This document shows positions 59,801 through 64,000 of a stretch of 64,000 nt of DNA, piece after piece. Positions within the stretch are counted from its first letter, which is position 1. Every line of letters starts with the position of its first letter. The translations under genes were made by a program, and so were the position numbers. The notes beneath the pieces are model-generated. The model worked only from the letters and a program-made list of their open reading frames with translations. It was not told the origin of the DNA and did not search any database. The DNA lies in assembly GCF_000003815.2 (NCBI RefSeq), contig NC_049988.1, positions 18,110,516 to 18,174,515 on the forward strand, in the 5' to 3' direction. The stretch is from Branchiostoma floridae (Eukaryota > Chordata > Leptocardii > Amphioxiformes > Branchiostomatidae).

Positions 59801-62800
59801 AATCCAACAGCTCGATATCACAACTTACTCCATCCTATCAGCTGTAAATGAGGAACCATTGAGAGTTCAGAAATGAAAATCGGTATGCATCATATAGACA
59901 CATTTGATATCATATATGTGTAATTTTAACCTCCTACAGTGATTTTCAGTGGGTCACATTTAGAGGAATTCATAGTCTGACAAGGTACCAAGGGTGTGTT
60001 CATCTTGAAATCAACTCAGTTGCTCATAAAATGATAAAGACCAAATTTGAAAAAAATTAATCTCAAGAGGACATTTGCCCCTCCGTTTGTGCAAAATTTC
60101 AACTCAATTGATTAAAAAACGAGTCTGTTATGAAACCACTTGCATTACTTTCTGACTCACCCTCGTAGAGCCATATTACAACTTTGAAAGAGGGCGTAAG
60201 GTTTCATAATTGTTTAATTTACGTGTTTGATAAAGATCTTGAATACGTTTTGTGGTGTGTATGAGTGTGATTTTTATAGTAGTTGAAATACTAAGATGAT
60301 AGGGAAAATCATTAAGGACAAAGTGAAAACAAACACAATCTTAACAGTGCACATTATTTCTTAAGGTAAATGATGGCCCACATTACTGTAAAAGCACAGT
60401 ATCACTGCTTCACTGCTTCGCAAATGAATAAAAAAACCTCTTCACTGTTTACTTGTCAATGTTCTACTTGCACTGCCTGTAAACAAAAGCATACATAGTA
60501 CAAAGTGTTCCTCTAACAAAAATACTCTATTGGCAATGCTCGCAAACAAAAGTATATGTAACAGAAACTGTTCCTCTGACACACCTGAAATGCGTTTGTA
60601 ATGCAGTTAGCACCAGGTGCGTCAGGCATGCGGTCGGTAGACGTTGTGTGCGTCCGGATTACGCCCAACATACGTACCCCATACGAATCTATTCGCAGTA
60701 CTGAAAATTCTGTTGCGCATTTCAGTTGCAATCATACGCATCTCATGCGAAATGAAAACGCTGAAGTCGTCATTCAAACGCCAGATGGGCTCGACGTACA
60801 ATTTAATTTATTCCAAAAAAATTCCAAATGTTGGGCGTTAGGCCGCGTATTGACAAAATTCCATGCGGAACTCACGCGCACTTGAAATTATACGCAGGTG
60901 TAAACCCACCTTAATCTGCTGGTAGTACTGCGTATACTTTTTCTCGTAAGTGCTAAGGGCATCATTTACGTGTCAAAATTTCGTATTGAAAAAGGTACCT
61001 TAAAGAAGCGAAAATAGACGTAAATATGTCTATGATGCTTGGAACATCGCTTTGATTGCTTGATTTATCGAACTATCAGCAAGCCTTCTGACACACAAGG
61101 TCTGCAGTCTGACCTCGATACGCTAACAGAATGGCAAAATCGTTGGCTTATGTCGTTCAACCCCTCTAAATGTCACATCCCCTAAGAAGCACCCCATCTT
61201 AACTCAGTACTCCCTCTGCGGAGAAGCCCTCATCGGTGTTAAGTCCCACCCCTATCTTGGAGTGTTAACTGAACTGTCCGACGATTTCCGGTGGGACACC
61301 CATATCAACCACGCCACTAGCAAAGTCGGTAAGGTCCTAGGAGTCATTCGGCACAACTTGACCCATTGTCCATTATTGTATATTAGACAAAAAATTAAAG
61401 GAATGTTTGCAGACCTTCTCAGGACGCAGGCTTGATAAGTGAATAAGTGAGACCTCTTGGATATAGTTGATCAGTGTAACATTAAAGTGGAGAACTTAGC
61501 GATCATTGAGCGACCGTTGGGTGACCACTGAGCGCCGACTGCAAAAGCGCTGAGTGACAGGCAAACGTGAAGAATATTTTTAAAGGGTTTCAGTATCTGT
61601 ATCTGTATAGCCCGTATAACCGCCATTCGGCGTAACACACCAGCTTCGCAGGCACGCGGCGCGGCAGCAGCTGGTTATATTACACTGAACGATCCGTCAC
61701 ACCTAGCTTTTGCAAATCTATCTGCAAGCGTTCTTTAAAACTATCCAGAGAAGATGCCCCTACTGTGCTTGGTGATAACAAATTCCAATCAACGATAGTT
61801 CTGGGAAAATACGAATTTTTGAGCACATCAATCCTAGCTTGGAAACTCTGGTGTGGCTACCGCTGTGCGACCGACTTAATTCAAATCAATGTTACCCTTT
61901 AGCAACTATTTACTTTGAACCTTGCTTGTATCCATATTTCTATTTATTTCTATTCTATTTATAAAACAAGACGATTTTTCCCTTACCTCCGTGCAGGTCC
62001 AGCTCTTTGAGCCATGGCTGCCAGCCCGAGTAGGTCCGAGTGATCCGGAACCTCCAATACCGAGCTGTTCCTTGGAAACCGCCGAACTCCTGGCGCCGGT
62101 TCGTCCCTGCCTGCACGGTAGTAACGGTCACGACGTCCTCCCAGTTGTACGGACTCCCAAGTTGTGACTTTTGCAGCGTGAAGGCTGTAGCGTCATGGGC
62201 TGTGTCTCCGACGTTGGTGACATCGACGCGAGTGATAGTAAATGGCGCTGTGAGGTCCAGGACAATGTACCAGTTGTTGTAGTTCTGACCCAGAAACCTA
62301 GGGTTCCAGTAGGTCCTAGTGTCTCCATCCAAGGCTCTTGCGGCATCTCCGTTTCCGGCGGAGTCCACAACCCATGACGGATCCCGTAGCAGCCTCACAA
62401 CTGGAGAAGTATAACGTATGTCCAATATTTCATCACGTTTACAATTTTTAAGGTTTCCATTTTACTTCTTCGTACATTTTAAACCGACTTTTACCTGTAC
62501 CCATTTGATGATATGATCTGAAAATAGTTGATTTTAGTGCAAGTTCCCCGCTGCGTTTTACCTCACAGCAGAACGAAAGGAAATCTAGTGCGTAAAATAG
62601 AAAGAAGTCTCTTCTTTCAGGTGGTATATGGCATAGTATCAATTTCGAGGGCGAAAAAGGCTTAAATTTTAACCTCGGGAGGCCACCTCATTAGAGGCGT
62701 CAGAAAAGGAACGCTTCAGCGCTGGCATCAGGGCCCGTTCCATAGAGCGCACGCCGGACCCACATACTATGGCATCATTTCCGTGTCAAAATTTCGTATT

Positions 62801-64000
62801 GAAAGGGGTACCTTAAACAATCGAAAATAGACGTAAGCACGTCTACGATCTTTGAACAAAACGTCGTTTCGGTAGGCCTTATAATATGATATGCGATATT
62901 GCAGGAAATCGTAGCACGCTATCGTTACGATATCTTAACGTCCCTGTTACAACATCGTACACGTATTTTCGCTTGTTTAAGGTACCCTTTTCCAAAACGT
63001 TATTTTGACACGGAAATTGTAAAGCTGTGCAAAGGGGACGTATGGACATCGTTCAAAAGGCCCCTTCAGACCTACCGAAACGACGTTTTGTTCAAAGCAT
63101 CGTAGACGTATTTCCATCTATTTTCGCTTTTTTAAGGTACGTTTTTCAATACGAAATTTTGACACGGAAATGATGCCATACTAAGTGCTCTCCTGACAGC
63201 CCAAGTCGCGTCCCAAATCACAAAACACCTGCAACTTCAACCAGAAGGTTCAGACTAGGAGAGAGCGGAGACACCATCTGGCAGCAGCAGAGCGAGTTTG
63301 CACATGTGAAACCTGCGGACGAGTTGCCCGCATCGGCCTGATAAGCAACCAGAAGCAAGGAATGACGTCGTCATCGAAACCAACGGACAGCACTGGTCTG
63401 TTAAGTTATGCTGGCGTCACAAATCAAGAAATGAGCTCGGCCGTCCTTTCGGCGAGCTCCAAATGGGCGTACGACTGACGTCCTATCGATAATACCCTCC
63501 TCACATTAGGCGCGATTCGATCGGACGACGAGTCTGCGAGCTCTAAATTACGAGGAGGCATCCGATCGAATCGCGCCTAATGTGAGGGGGGTATTACAAC
63601 GGCTACGGGCGACTTTTAACAGCTCGTCCTTTGAGATTCAAACCTCGTTGTGGTGTCAGTTGTGCATCAAAAAAAGCAGGAAAGACCGGAGTGAAACACA
63701 GAGTCCCGTCTAATTTGTGACAGAGCAGATTTTTTCAATGAAAAATACGGTCGACGCTTGGACGATTTTGAAACTCAACAAGCTCCGACAGATCTACAAA
63801 TTGGGTTCGCTTGAATTGTGACGCCGGCTTTACGAAAATGTGCGCAAAGAAATTTGCTCACCCAAGCAATCTCTTGGCTGTCCGTCCGCTGTGCAGGAAC
63901 AGAGGGTGCACCGTCCGTTCCCTTCTACGACCCCGTCCTGACATGAACACGACGGGGCGGGGACATCACCACGACACAGGGACGACTCCACTCGCGGGAG
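28740..64000 (-). CDS. Polycystin-1-like protein (35 exons, N-terminus beyond window)
   Basis: Spliced by phase-consistent exons into about 2,280 codons. Order: Cys-rich EGF-like piece (1-46 of the visible protein), F5/8C discoidin (47-184), REJ module (about 185-680), GAIN region ending in the GPS motif (C...W...GC...CRCDHLT, cleavage expected between L and T near residue 1166), TM1, PLAT (about 1235-1376), five further TMs, TOP/polycystin domain with SD-type motifs ([24 protein letters not shown]), and the last TMs with pore and S6 ([17 protein letters not shown]). This is the polycystin-1 family plan (PKD1, PKD1L1-3, PKDREJ): a GPS-cleaved 11-TM protein that assembles with polycystin-2-type subunits. 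The F5/8C/EGF N-terminus is unlike human PKD1, and the closest paralogue cannot be fixed by eye. One exon (37327-37507) carries frame disruptions. Confidence 0.92.
29828..30208 (-). CDS. Polycystin-1-like exon 34: TOP domain
   Basis: [54 protein letters not shown] and a TM ending VFVIKEG. Polycystin signature (human PKD2 has YSGGGYVQDLG and WIDRGTRAVFIDF). Donor G|gtaagg. Confidence 0.94.
30216..30446. repeat. CT-rich (GA on minus) microsatellite
   Basis: Long (TCTC/TCTG)n tract immediately before the exon 34 acceptor. It produces the Arg/Glu-rich stretch of the long minus-strand ORF here, which is intronic. Confidence 0.9.
30509..30725 (-). CDS. Polycystin-1-like exon 33
   Basis: [12 protein letters not shown], a Pro/Thr-rich repeat ([20 protein letters not shown]) and [16 protein letters not shown]... 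and PWKY... are polycystin-domain landmarks. A 16-codon Pro/Thr duplication widens the loop. Phase 0 to 1. Confidence 0.85.
31030..31127 (-). CDS. Polycystin-1-like exon 32
   Basis: [20 protein letters not shown] and TEDIDDYTQ. Two Cys typical of the TOP domain. Donor CAG|gtaaat, phase 0. Confidence 0.85.
31319..31405. mobile_element. Short hairpin repeat
   Basis: Arms gatatcaaatcggtagacgg and ccgtctgttgacttgatatc, with tggtttcaaactg mirrored as cagtttggaacca. Probably a small MITE in intron 31. Confidence 0.6.
31537..31705 (-). CDS. Polycystin-1-like exon 31
   Basis: [35 protein letters not shown] and [11 protein letters not shown], the conserved start of the TOP domain. Acceptor ctgctcatttcaag. 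Confidence 0.93.
32204..32419 (-). CDS. Polycystin-1-like exon 30
   Basis: [20 protein letters not shown] and a TM ([18 protein letters not shown]), then [12 protein letters not shown]. The start at 32419 (after ttgag) preserves phase 0 with exon 29; an alternative acceptor at 32415 would break phase. Confidence 0.85.
32611..32815 (+). mobile_element. tRNA-derived SINE, family A (partial)
   Basis: Contains ggccgagtcatactaaagg, tgctgctttttctgcttagc and tagccccctgctgtagtgat, colinear with the complement of the fuller copy at 42791-43009. The tRNA-like head is degraded. Confidence 0.65.
33088..33250 (+). mobile_element. tRNA-derived SINE, family B (partial)
   Basis: B-box-like gggttcaaaccc, then tgcccttgggaaaggcac, cctcactccaggtg and gtctgtaccgtgtatgtggc. 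Same body as 43012-43153 and 44928-45085 in the opposite orientation. Confidence 0.65.
33366..33437 (-). CDS. Polycystin-1-like exon 29
   Basis: A 24-codon cytosolic linker, [20 protein letters not shown] then IYNE, between two TM blocks. Phase 0/0. Confidence 0.75.
33989..34176 (-). CDS. Polycystin-1-like exon 28 (two TMs)
   Basis: [39 protein letters not shown] and [20 protein letters not shown]. The DxFLVQPxK motif is highly conserved in polycystin-1 proteins. Confidence 0.95.
34658..35030 (-). CDS. Polycystin-1-like exon 27
   Basis: [22 protein letters not shown] then FRNSR, a long basic cytosolic loop ([13 protein letters not shown]) and PWWGVFIG entering the next TM. Phase 0 to 1. Confidence 0.93.
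35188..35401 (-). CDS. Polycystin-1-like exon 26
   Basis: [13 protein letters not shown] (DxHLWxSV family landmark after PLAT), [20 protein letters not shown] and LTNIMFFG (TM2), then [14 protein letters not shown]. Confidence 0.94.
36110..36217 (-). CDS. Polycystin-1-like exon 25
   Basis: [20 protein letters not shown] and [14 protein letters not shown]: the C-terminal strand of PLAT and its link to TM2. Confidence 0.95.
36852..36917 (-). CDS. Polycystin-1-like exon 24 (PLAT)
   Basis: [20 protein letters not shown] then N. Continues SPSW|YL of exon 23. Phase 2 to 2. Confidence 0.93.
37057..37290. mobile_element. Full hairpin MITE, GGTTAGACATCC family
   Basis: Left ggttagacatccaggtaaca, then gttactcaagcaactggata and acggtcagacgtttcaact. 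The right arm mirrors these (gtctgaccgtttccaaaacc, cagttgcttgagtaacaac). About 235 bp, no ORF. Confidence 0.8.
37327..37507 (-). CDS. Polycystin-1-like exon 23 (PLAT), frame-disrupted
   Basis: [19 protein letters not shown] and PDVCFDR run in one frame, SVDSF in a second, and [20 protein letters not shown] and AGFSPSW in a third. The family consensus RGSVDxFL shows these belong together, so small indels sit in the GGG run (37423-37425) and the A run on plus (37408-37410). Flanking phases are only satisfied if both are corrected. Sequencing error, allele or damage cannot be told apart here. Confidence 0.85.
37740..37970. repeat. (TG)n microsatellite
   Basis: Long TG tract with interruptions. 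Gives His/Thr-rich and Cys/Val-rich shadow ORFs on the two strands. Confidence 0.95.
37974..38081 (-). CDS. Polycystin-1-like exon 22 (PLAT start)
   Basis: [20 protein letters not shown] and [16 protein letters not shown], the first PLAT strands (family YxVxVxTGxRxxAGTTA). Phase 0/0. Confidence 0.95.
38680..38898 (-). CDS. Polycystin-1-like exon 21: GPS and TM1
   Basis: [16 protein letters not shown] holds the second half of the GPS motif with the HL^T autocleavage tripeptide (plus coordinates about 38845-38853). TM1 is [19 protein letters not shown], followed by [10 protein letters not shown]. Confidence 0.96.
39259..39389 (-). CDS. Polycystin-1-like exon 20: GAIN/GPS
   Basis: [20 protein letters not shown], then [19 protein letters not shown]: Cys, Trp and Gly-Cys of the first half of GPS. 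Confidence 0.94.
39858..40152 (-). CDS. Polycystin-1-like exon 19: GAIN
   Basis: [32 protein letters not shown] and [11 protein letters not shown]. The acceptor tttttgccag (start 40152) is chosen because it keeps phase 0 with exon 18; a nearer tgctag would break the frame. Confidence 0.9.
40362..40574 (-). CDS. Polycystin-1-like exon 18: GAIN
   Basis: [40 protein letters not shown] and ILTRREN: typical GAIN NPF...V..L motif and xLxxPIxI. Phase 0/0. Confidence 0.92.
41325..41474 (-). CDS. Polycystin-1-like exon 17
   Basis: [20 protein letters not shown] and [13 protein letters not shown], then GVQ before exon 18. Acceptor ttgtacag, donor CAG|gtatct. Confidence 0.87.
42095..42214 (-). CDS. 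Polycystin-1-like exon 16
   Basis: [20 protein letters not shown] and [13 protein letters not shown]. Phase 0/0, between good splice sites. Confidence 0.85.
42256..42505. mobile_element. Hairpin MITE, GGTTAGACATCC family
   Basis: Left ttagacatccgggtaataag and caactggatatgac; right aaaatcatatccagttgctt. Central tgctctgcaacgagatctcc matches the member at 37057. Confidence 0.75.
42791..43009 (-). mobile_element. tRNA-derived SINE, family A
   Basis: Read on minus: tRNA-like head tgcaatggcctagtgggtag (A box) and gtgagttcgatctccggc (B box), a body with gctgctttctctgcttagca, and a tail ending tagccccctgctgtagtgat. A pseudo-tRNA, not a tRNA gene. Confidence 0.75.
43012..43153 (-). mobile_element. 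tRNA-derived SINE, family B
   Basis: Read on minus: A-box-like gatcgcgtggcgtagcggc, B-box-like ggttgcgggttcgaatcc, then tgcccttgggaaaggcactt and a tail with actcaggtgaaaatgagt. Directly abuts the family A copy. Confidence 0.75.
43390..43475 (-). CDS. Polycystin-1-like exon 15
   Basis: [20 protein letters not shown] and GFSDMLEK. Two bases complete a split Gly codon. Confidence 0.85.
43635..43746 (-). CDS. Polycystin-1-like exon 14
   Basis: [20 protein letters not shown] and [16 protein letters not shown]. Phase 0 to 1. Confidence 0.85.
43988..44300. mobile_element. 313-bp MITE with AAGGTGGGGTCACAC ends
   Basis: Left aaggtggggtcacacatgcg and tatatattcaagtccg; right cggacttagatatatac and gcaggtgtgaccccacctt. 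The interior is also partly mirrored (ccacaggtcg, cgacctgtgg). Ends resemble those of 58439-60912. Confidence 0.8.
44641..44766 (-). CDS. Polycystin-1-like exon 13
   Basis: [20 protein letters not shown] and [20 protein letters not shown]. Phase 0/0; donor CAA|gtaagt. Confidence 0.85.
44928..45085 (-). mobile_element. tRNA-derived SINE, family B
   Basis: Minus orientation: a head ending gttctgagttcgatcccc, interrupted by a C run, then tgcccttgggaaaggcactt and cctcacttcacccaggtg. Confidence 0.7.
45122..45570. mobile_element. AGGTCCGG-rich element, copy 1
   Basis: Ends with ggtaccc...cccctac and carries aataagaaaaacc (on minus), many aggtccgg/ccggacct units and the unique gactcccactggcgtt. 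It is the reverse-orientation relative of 55607-56042. Confidence 0.65.
45682..45960 (+). mobile_element. tRNA-derived SINE, family B, long form
   Basis: A-box-like tgtggcgcaatcggtaaatg, B-box ggtcccgggttcgaatcc, then tgcccttgggaaaggcactt, actcaggtgaaaatgagtac and a tail ggtgtgagtggatcaaac. Confidence 0.75.
46063..46239 (-). CDS. Polycystin-1-like exon 12
   Basis: [38 protein letters not shown] and NNGDDITE. Helical region after REJ, start of GAIN subdomain A. Phase 0/0. Confidence 0.87.
46511..46618 (-). CDS. Polycystin-1-like exon 11
   Basis: [20 protein letters not shown] and [16 protein letters not shown]. End of the REJ region; potential N-glycosylation at NIT. Confidence 0.87.
47038..47088. 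repeat. (TC)n microsatellite
   Basis: About 36 bases of TC, then ctagctctctctatata. In intron 10. Confidence 0.9.
47274..47416 (-). CDS. Polycystin-1-like exon 10 (REJ)
   Basis: [20 protein letters not shown] and [13 protein letters not shown]; FxDExxPLxY is an REJ landmark. Acceptor atttttgcag. Confidence 0.9.
47627..47795. mobile_element. MITE with AGGGCTACCAGGACCGAAGG ends
   Basis: Left agggctaccaggaccgaagg and ttccttgatcatc; right gatgatcaaggga and ccttcggttctggtagccct. About 45-bp inverted ends; immediately followed by a (TA)n tract. Confidence 0.75.
47803..47861. repeat. (TA)n microsatellite
   Basis: An uninterrupted TA tract of about 59 bases. The Tyr/Ile alternation in the minus ORF is its translation. 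Confidence 0.95.
48086..48290 (-). CDS. Polycystin-1-like exon 9 (REJ)
   Basis: [33 protein letters not shown] and [20 protein letters not shown]: the CxVxPxxGxxxxxxFxIxC REJ signature. Confidence 0.92.
48526..48733 (-). CDS. Polycystin-1-like exon 8 (REJ)
   Basis: [36 protein letters not shown] and [13 protein letters not shown]. CxxNC then Trp fits the REJ repeat. Phase 2 to 0. Confidence 0.88.
49161..49389 (-). CDS. Polycystin-1-like exon 7 (REJ)
   Basis: [40 protein letters not shown] and [13 protein letters not shown]. The acceptor tgttctcag (start 49389) and donor GT|gtatgt make phases fit both neighbours. Confidence 0.88.
49674..49917 (-). CDS. Polycystin-1-like exon 6 (REJ)
   Basis: [36 protein letters not shown] and [16 protein letters not shown]. 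YxWxC is the classical REJ element. Confidence 0.9.
50331..50468 (-). CDS. Polycystin-1-like exon 5 (REJ)
   Basis: [20 protein letters not shown] and [15 protein letters not shown]. Phase 0/0. Confidence 0.88.
51241..51266. repeat. (TA)n microsatellite
   Basis: Short TA tract in intron 4. Confidence 0.9.
51420..54561. mobile_element. Composite palindromic element with ~160-bp tandem repeats
   Basis: Outer ends around 51422-51500 (tatttcagccatacc, gtgaaatatattgtattcgt, a TTTC run, ctcctgtcaaat) are mirrored near 53990-54070. A second pair, ctagaaaggccgacatttgc at 52063 and its complement ending 54561, overlaps it. The arms contain units of about 160 bp (ggctcctgtagcctcg, aaatgatctgaaatttgg, tacggtacaacaaaatgctt) running forward at 51658-52060 and 54075-54370 and reversed at 53040-53880. 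The 187-residue plus ORF in the reversed array is a repeat translation. Confidence 0.8.
54565..54720. repeat. TA and GA microsatellite cluster
   Basis: Alternating TA tracts and agagagag runs immediately right of the composite element. Confidence 0.85.
54905..54990. mobile_element. Partial hairpin MITE, GGTTAGACATCC family
   Basis: Left half only: gttagacatgcaggtaataa, then agcagttactcaagcaactg and gatatgatctt. Confidence 0.65.
55607..56042. mobile_element. AGGTCCGG-rich element, copy 2, with intact ends
   Basis: Ends gtagggctgggtaccggtac and gtaccggtacccagccctac are perfect inverted repeats. The interior shares ttcaggtcc runs, gactcccactggcgtt and tgttattttcttc with 45122-45570. Confidence 0.8.
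56072..56156 (-). CDS. Polycystin-1-like exon 4
   Basis: [20 protein letters not shown] and FQCDHAYK. One base completes the Ser codon from exon 3; donor AAA|gtaagc. Confidence 0.82.
56735..56970. repeat. Direct repeat, two copies
   Basis: gcatggtcggacatcgttaa occurs at about 56760 and 56912 with shared flanks, followed by gatgaactgaactgaactg; a relative occurs near 16870-16925. Confidence 0.6.
57799..57922 (-). CDS. Polycystin-1-like exon 3
   Basis: [38 protein letters not shown]. Links the discoidin domain to the REJ region. Three Cys; acceptor ccgtctcag. Confidence 0.82.
57936..58375. repeat. ~62-bp tandem repeat, about seven copies
   Basis: Units of cttctgtatctgtacctata, tagccagtataaccgccc and ttcgacgtaacaccag with small changes. 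A single related unit occurs at 61590-61645, so the unit probably derives from a dispersed repeat. Confidence 0.9.
58439..60912. mobile_element. 2.5-kb TIR element with AAGGTGGGTTTACACC ends
   Basis: Left aaggtgggtttacacctgcg then tatattttcatgccgc; right aattatacgcaggtgtaaac then ccacctt. Subterminal cgcggcc and gagttccg are mirrored too. No transposase ORF. It hosts the mariner-type insertion at 59240-60165, which accounts for 926 bp. Confidence 0.8.
59240..60165. mobile_element. Mariner/Tc1-type MITE nested in the 2.5-kb element
   Basis: Flanked by TA on both sides. Inverted ends of about 120 bp begin cgagggtgagtcagaaagta then atgcaagtggtttcataac, mirrored at the right as gttatgaaaccacttgcatt then actttctgactcaccctcg. 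TA duplication and CGAGGGTG start are typical of the mariner superfamily. Interior has no transposase. Confidence 0.85.
60957..61062. mobile_element. Solo arm of the GGCATCATTTCCGTGTCA element
   Basis: gtgtcaaaatttcgtattga, gtaccttaaagaagcg and aaaatagacgtaaatatgtc match one arm of 62768-63181. Truncated. Confidence 0.7.
61085..61385 (+). pseudogene. Non-LTR retrotransposon reverse-transcriptase fragment
   Basis: Broken plus-strand translation: [20 protein letters not shown] then PSKCH, frame break and stop, then [20 protein letters not shown] and [17 protein letters not shown]...WLM.FN..KC and K..YLGV.. are the C-terminal reverse-transcriptase signatures of CR1/Jockey-type LINEs. Truncated at both ends and decayed. 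Confidence 0.85.
61590..61760. repeat. Dispersed repeat related to the 57936 tandem unit
   Basis: Contains tctgtatagcccgtataacc then gccattcggcgtaacacac, and tagcttttgcaaatctatct. Follows the LINE fragment and may be part of a degraded LINE or SINE tail. Confidence 0.5.
61987..62400 (-). CDS. Polycystin-1-like exon 2: F5/8C (discoidin) domain
   Basis: A single exon encoding a complete F5/8C fold: [68 protein letters not shown] and [20 protein letters not shown] then ELDLHG. This is a ligand- or membrane-binding beta-sandwich. Phase 1 to 1, consistent with domain-exon shuffling. Confidence 0.94.
62768..63181. mobile_element. 414-bp MITE with ~110-bp inverted ends
   Basis: Left tatggcatcatttccgtgtc to aaaacgtcgtttcggtagg; right gaccta then ccgaaacgacgttttgttca to gacacggaaatgatgccata. 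Intronic between exons 1 and 2. Confidence 0.85.
63408..63831. mobile_element. 424-bp TIR element with nested hairpin
   Basis: Left atgctggcgtcacaaatcaa; right cttgaattgtgacgccggct (inverted match). It is interrupted by the perfect-arm hairpin 63491-63595. Confidence 0.7.
63491..63595. mobile_element. 105-bp hairpin MITE
   Basis: aataccctcctcacattagg then cgcgattcgatcgga, mirrored by tccgatcgaatcgcg and cctaatgtgaggggggtatt. About 35-bp arms, about 35-bp loop. Confidence 0.85.
63862..64000 (-). CDS. Polycystin-1-like exon 1 of the window: Cys-rich EGF-like (partial)
   Basis: Open to the window edge. Encodes [19 protein letters not shown] and [18 protein letters not shown]; the C-x-C / C-xx-C-x-C spacing resembles EGF/laminin-type or VWC-like modules. 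Donor TTG G|gtgagc leaves phase 1, which fits the discoidin exon. The acceptor and everything N-terminal lie beyond 64000. Confidence 0.75.

Overview
This is animal nuclear DNA: intron-rich protein genes with GT-AG splice sites, tRNA-derived SINEs, many short inverted-repeat transposons, microsatellites and one 100-base assembly gap (10090-10189). A SCAP gene beside a polycystin-1-like gene with an F5/8C domain, together with the SINE and MITE content, suggests an invertebrate deuterostome, most likely a lancelet (Branchiostoma). The species is inferred and was not tested. Genes were found by chaining conserved protein segments across phase-compatible splice sites, so most open reading frames in the window are shadows or repeat translations.

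Layout. (1) 1-3083: the left edge has two unassigned candidate exons (372-455 minus, 1339-1512 plus) and the first coding exon of an SH3BP5-like gene on the minus strand (3021-3083). (2) 3084-3660 is a short head-to-head intergenic segment, probably a shared promoter. (3) 3660-28080: SCAP (SREBP cleavage-activating protein) on the plus strand, complete from the ATG at 7289 to the stop at 26890 in 25 coding segments, about 1,390-1,400 residues. Two small exons next to the gap (10543-10593 and 10634-10709) lie in reverse order relative to the protein. (4) 28394-64000: a large polycystin-1-like gene on the minus strand, tail-to-tail with SCAP. I resolve 35 exons and about 2,280 codons. In protein order it has a Cys-rich EGF-like segment (cut by the right edge), F5/8C discoidin, REJ, GAIN/GPS, TM1, PLAT, and the remaining transmembrane segments with a polycystin (TOP) domain and C-terminal channel module.

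Functions. SCAP escorts SREBP from ER to Golgi and senses sterols. The residues at which known sterol-resistance mutations fall (human Y298, L315, D443, Y640) are all conserved here, and the COPII-binding hexapeptide reads IELSDL instead of MELADL. The polycystin-1-like protein is a GPS-cleaved 11-TM receptor/channel subunit. The two genes have no evident functional link and are simply neighbours.

The introns hold the richest unexplained structure: at least ten families of terminal-inverted-repeat elements, several nested (a mariner-type MITE inside a 2.5-kb element at 58439-60912; a 105-bp hairpin inside a 424-bp element at 63408-63831). There is also a 3-kb composite palindrome of about 160-bp tandem repeats (51420-54561), two tRNA-SINE families, and three places where SCAP exon ends have been tandemly copied into the adjacent intron. 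No prokaryotic-type system, CRISPR array or virus was seen.
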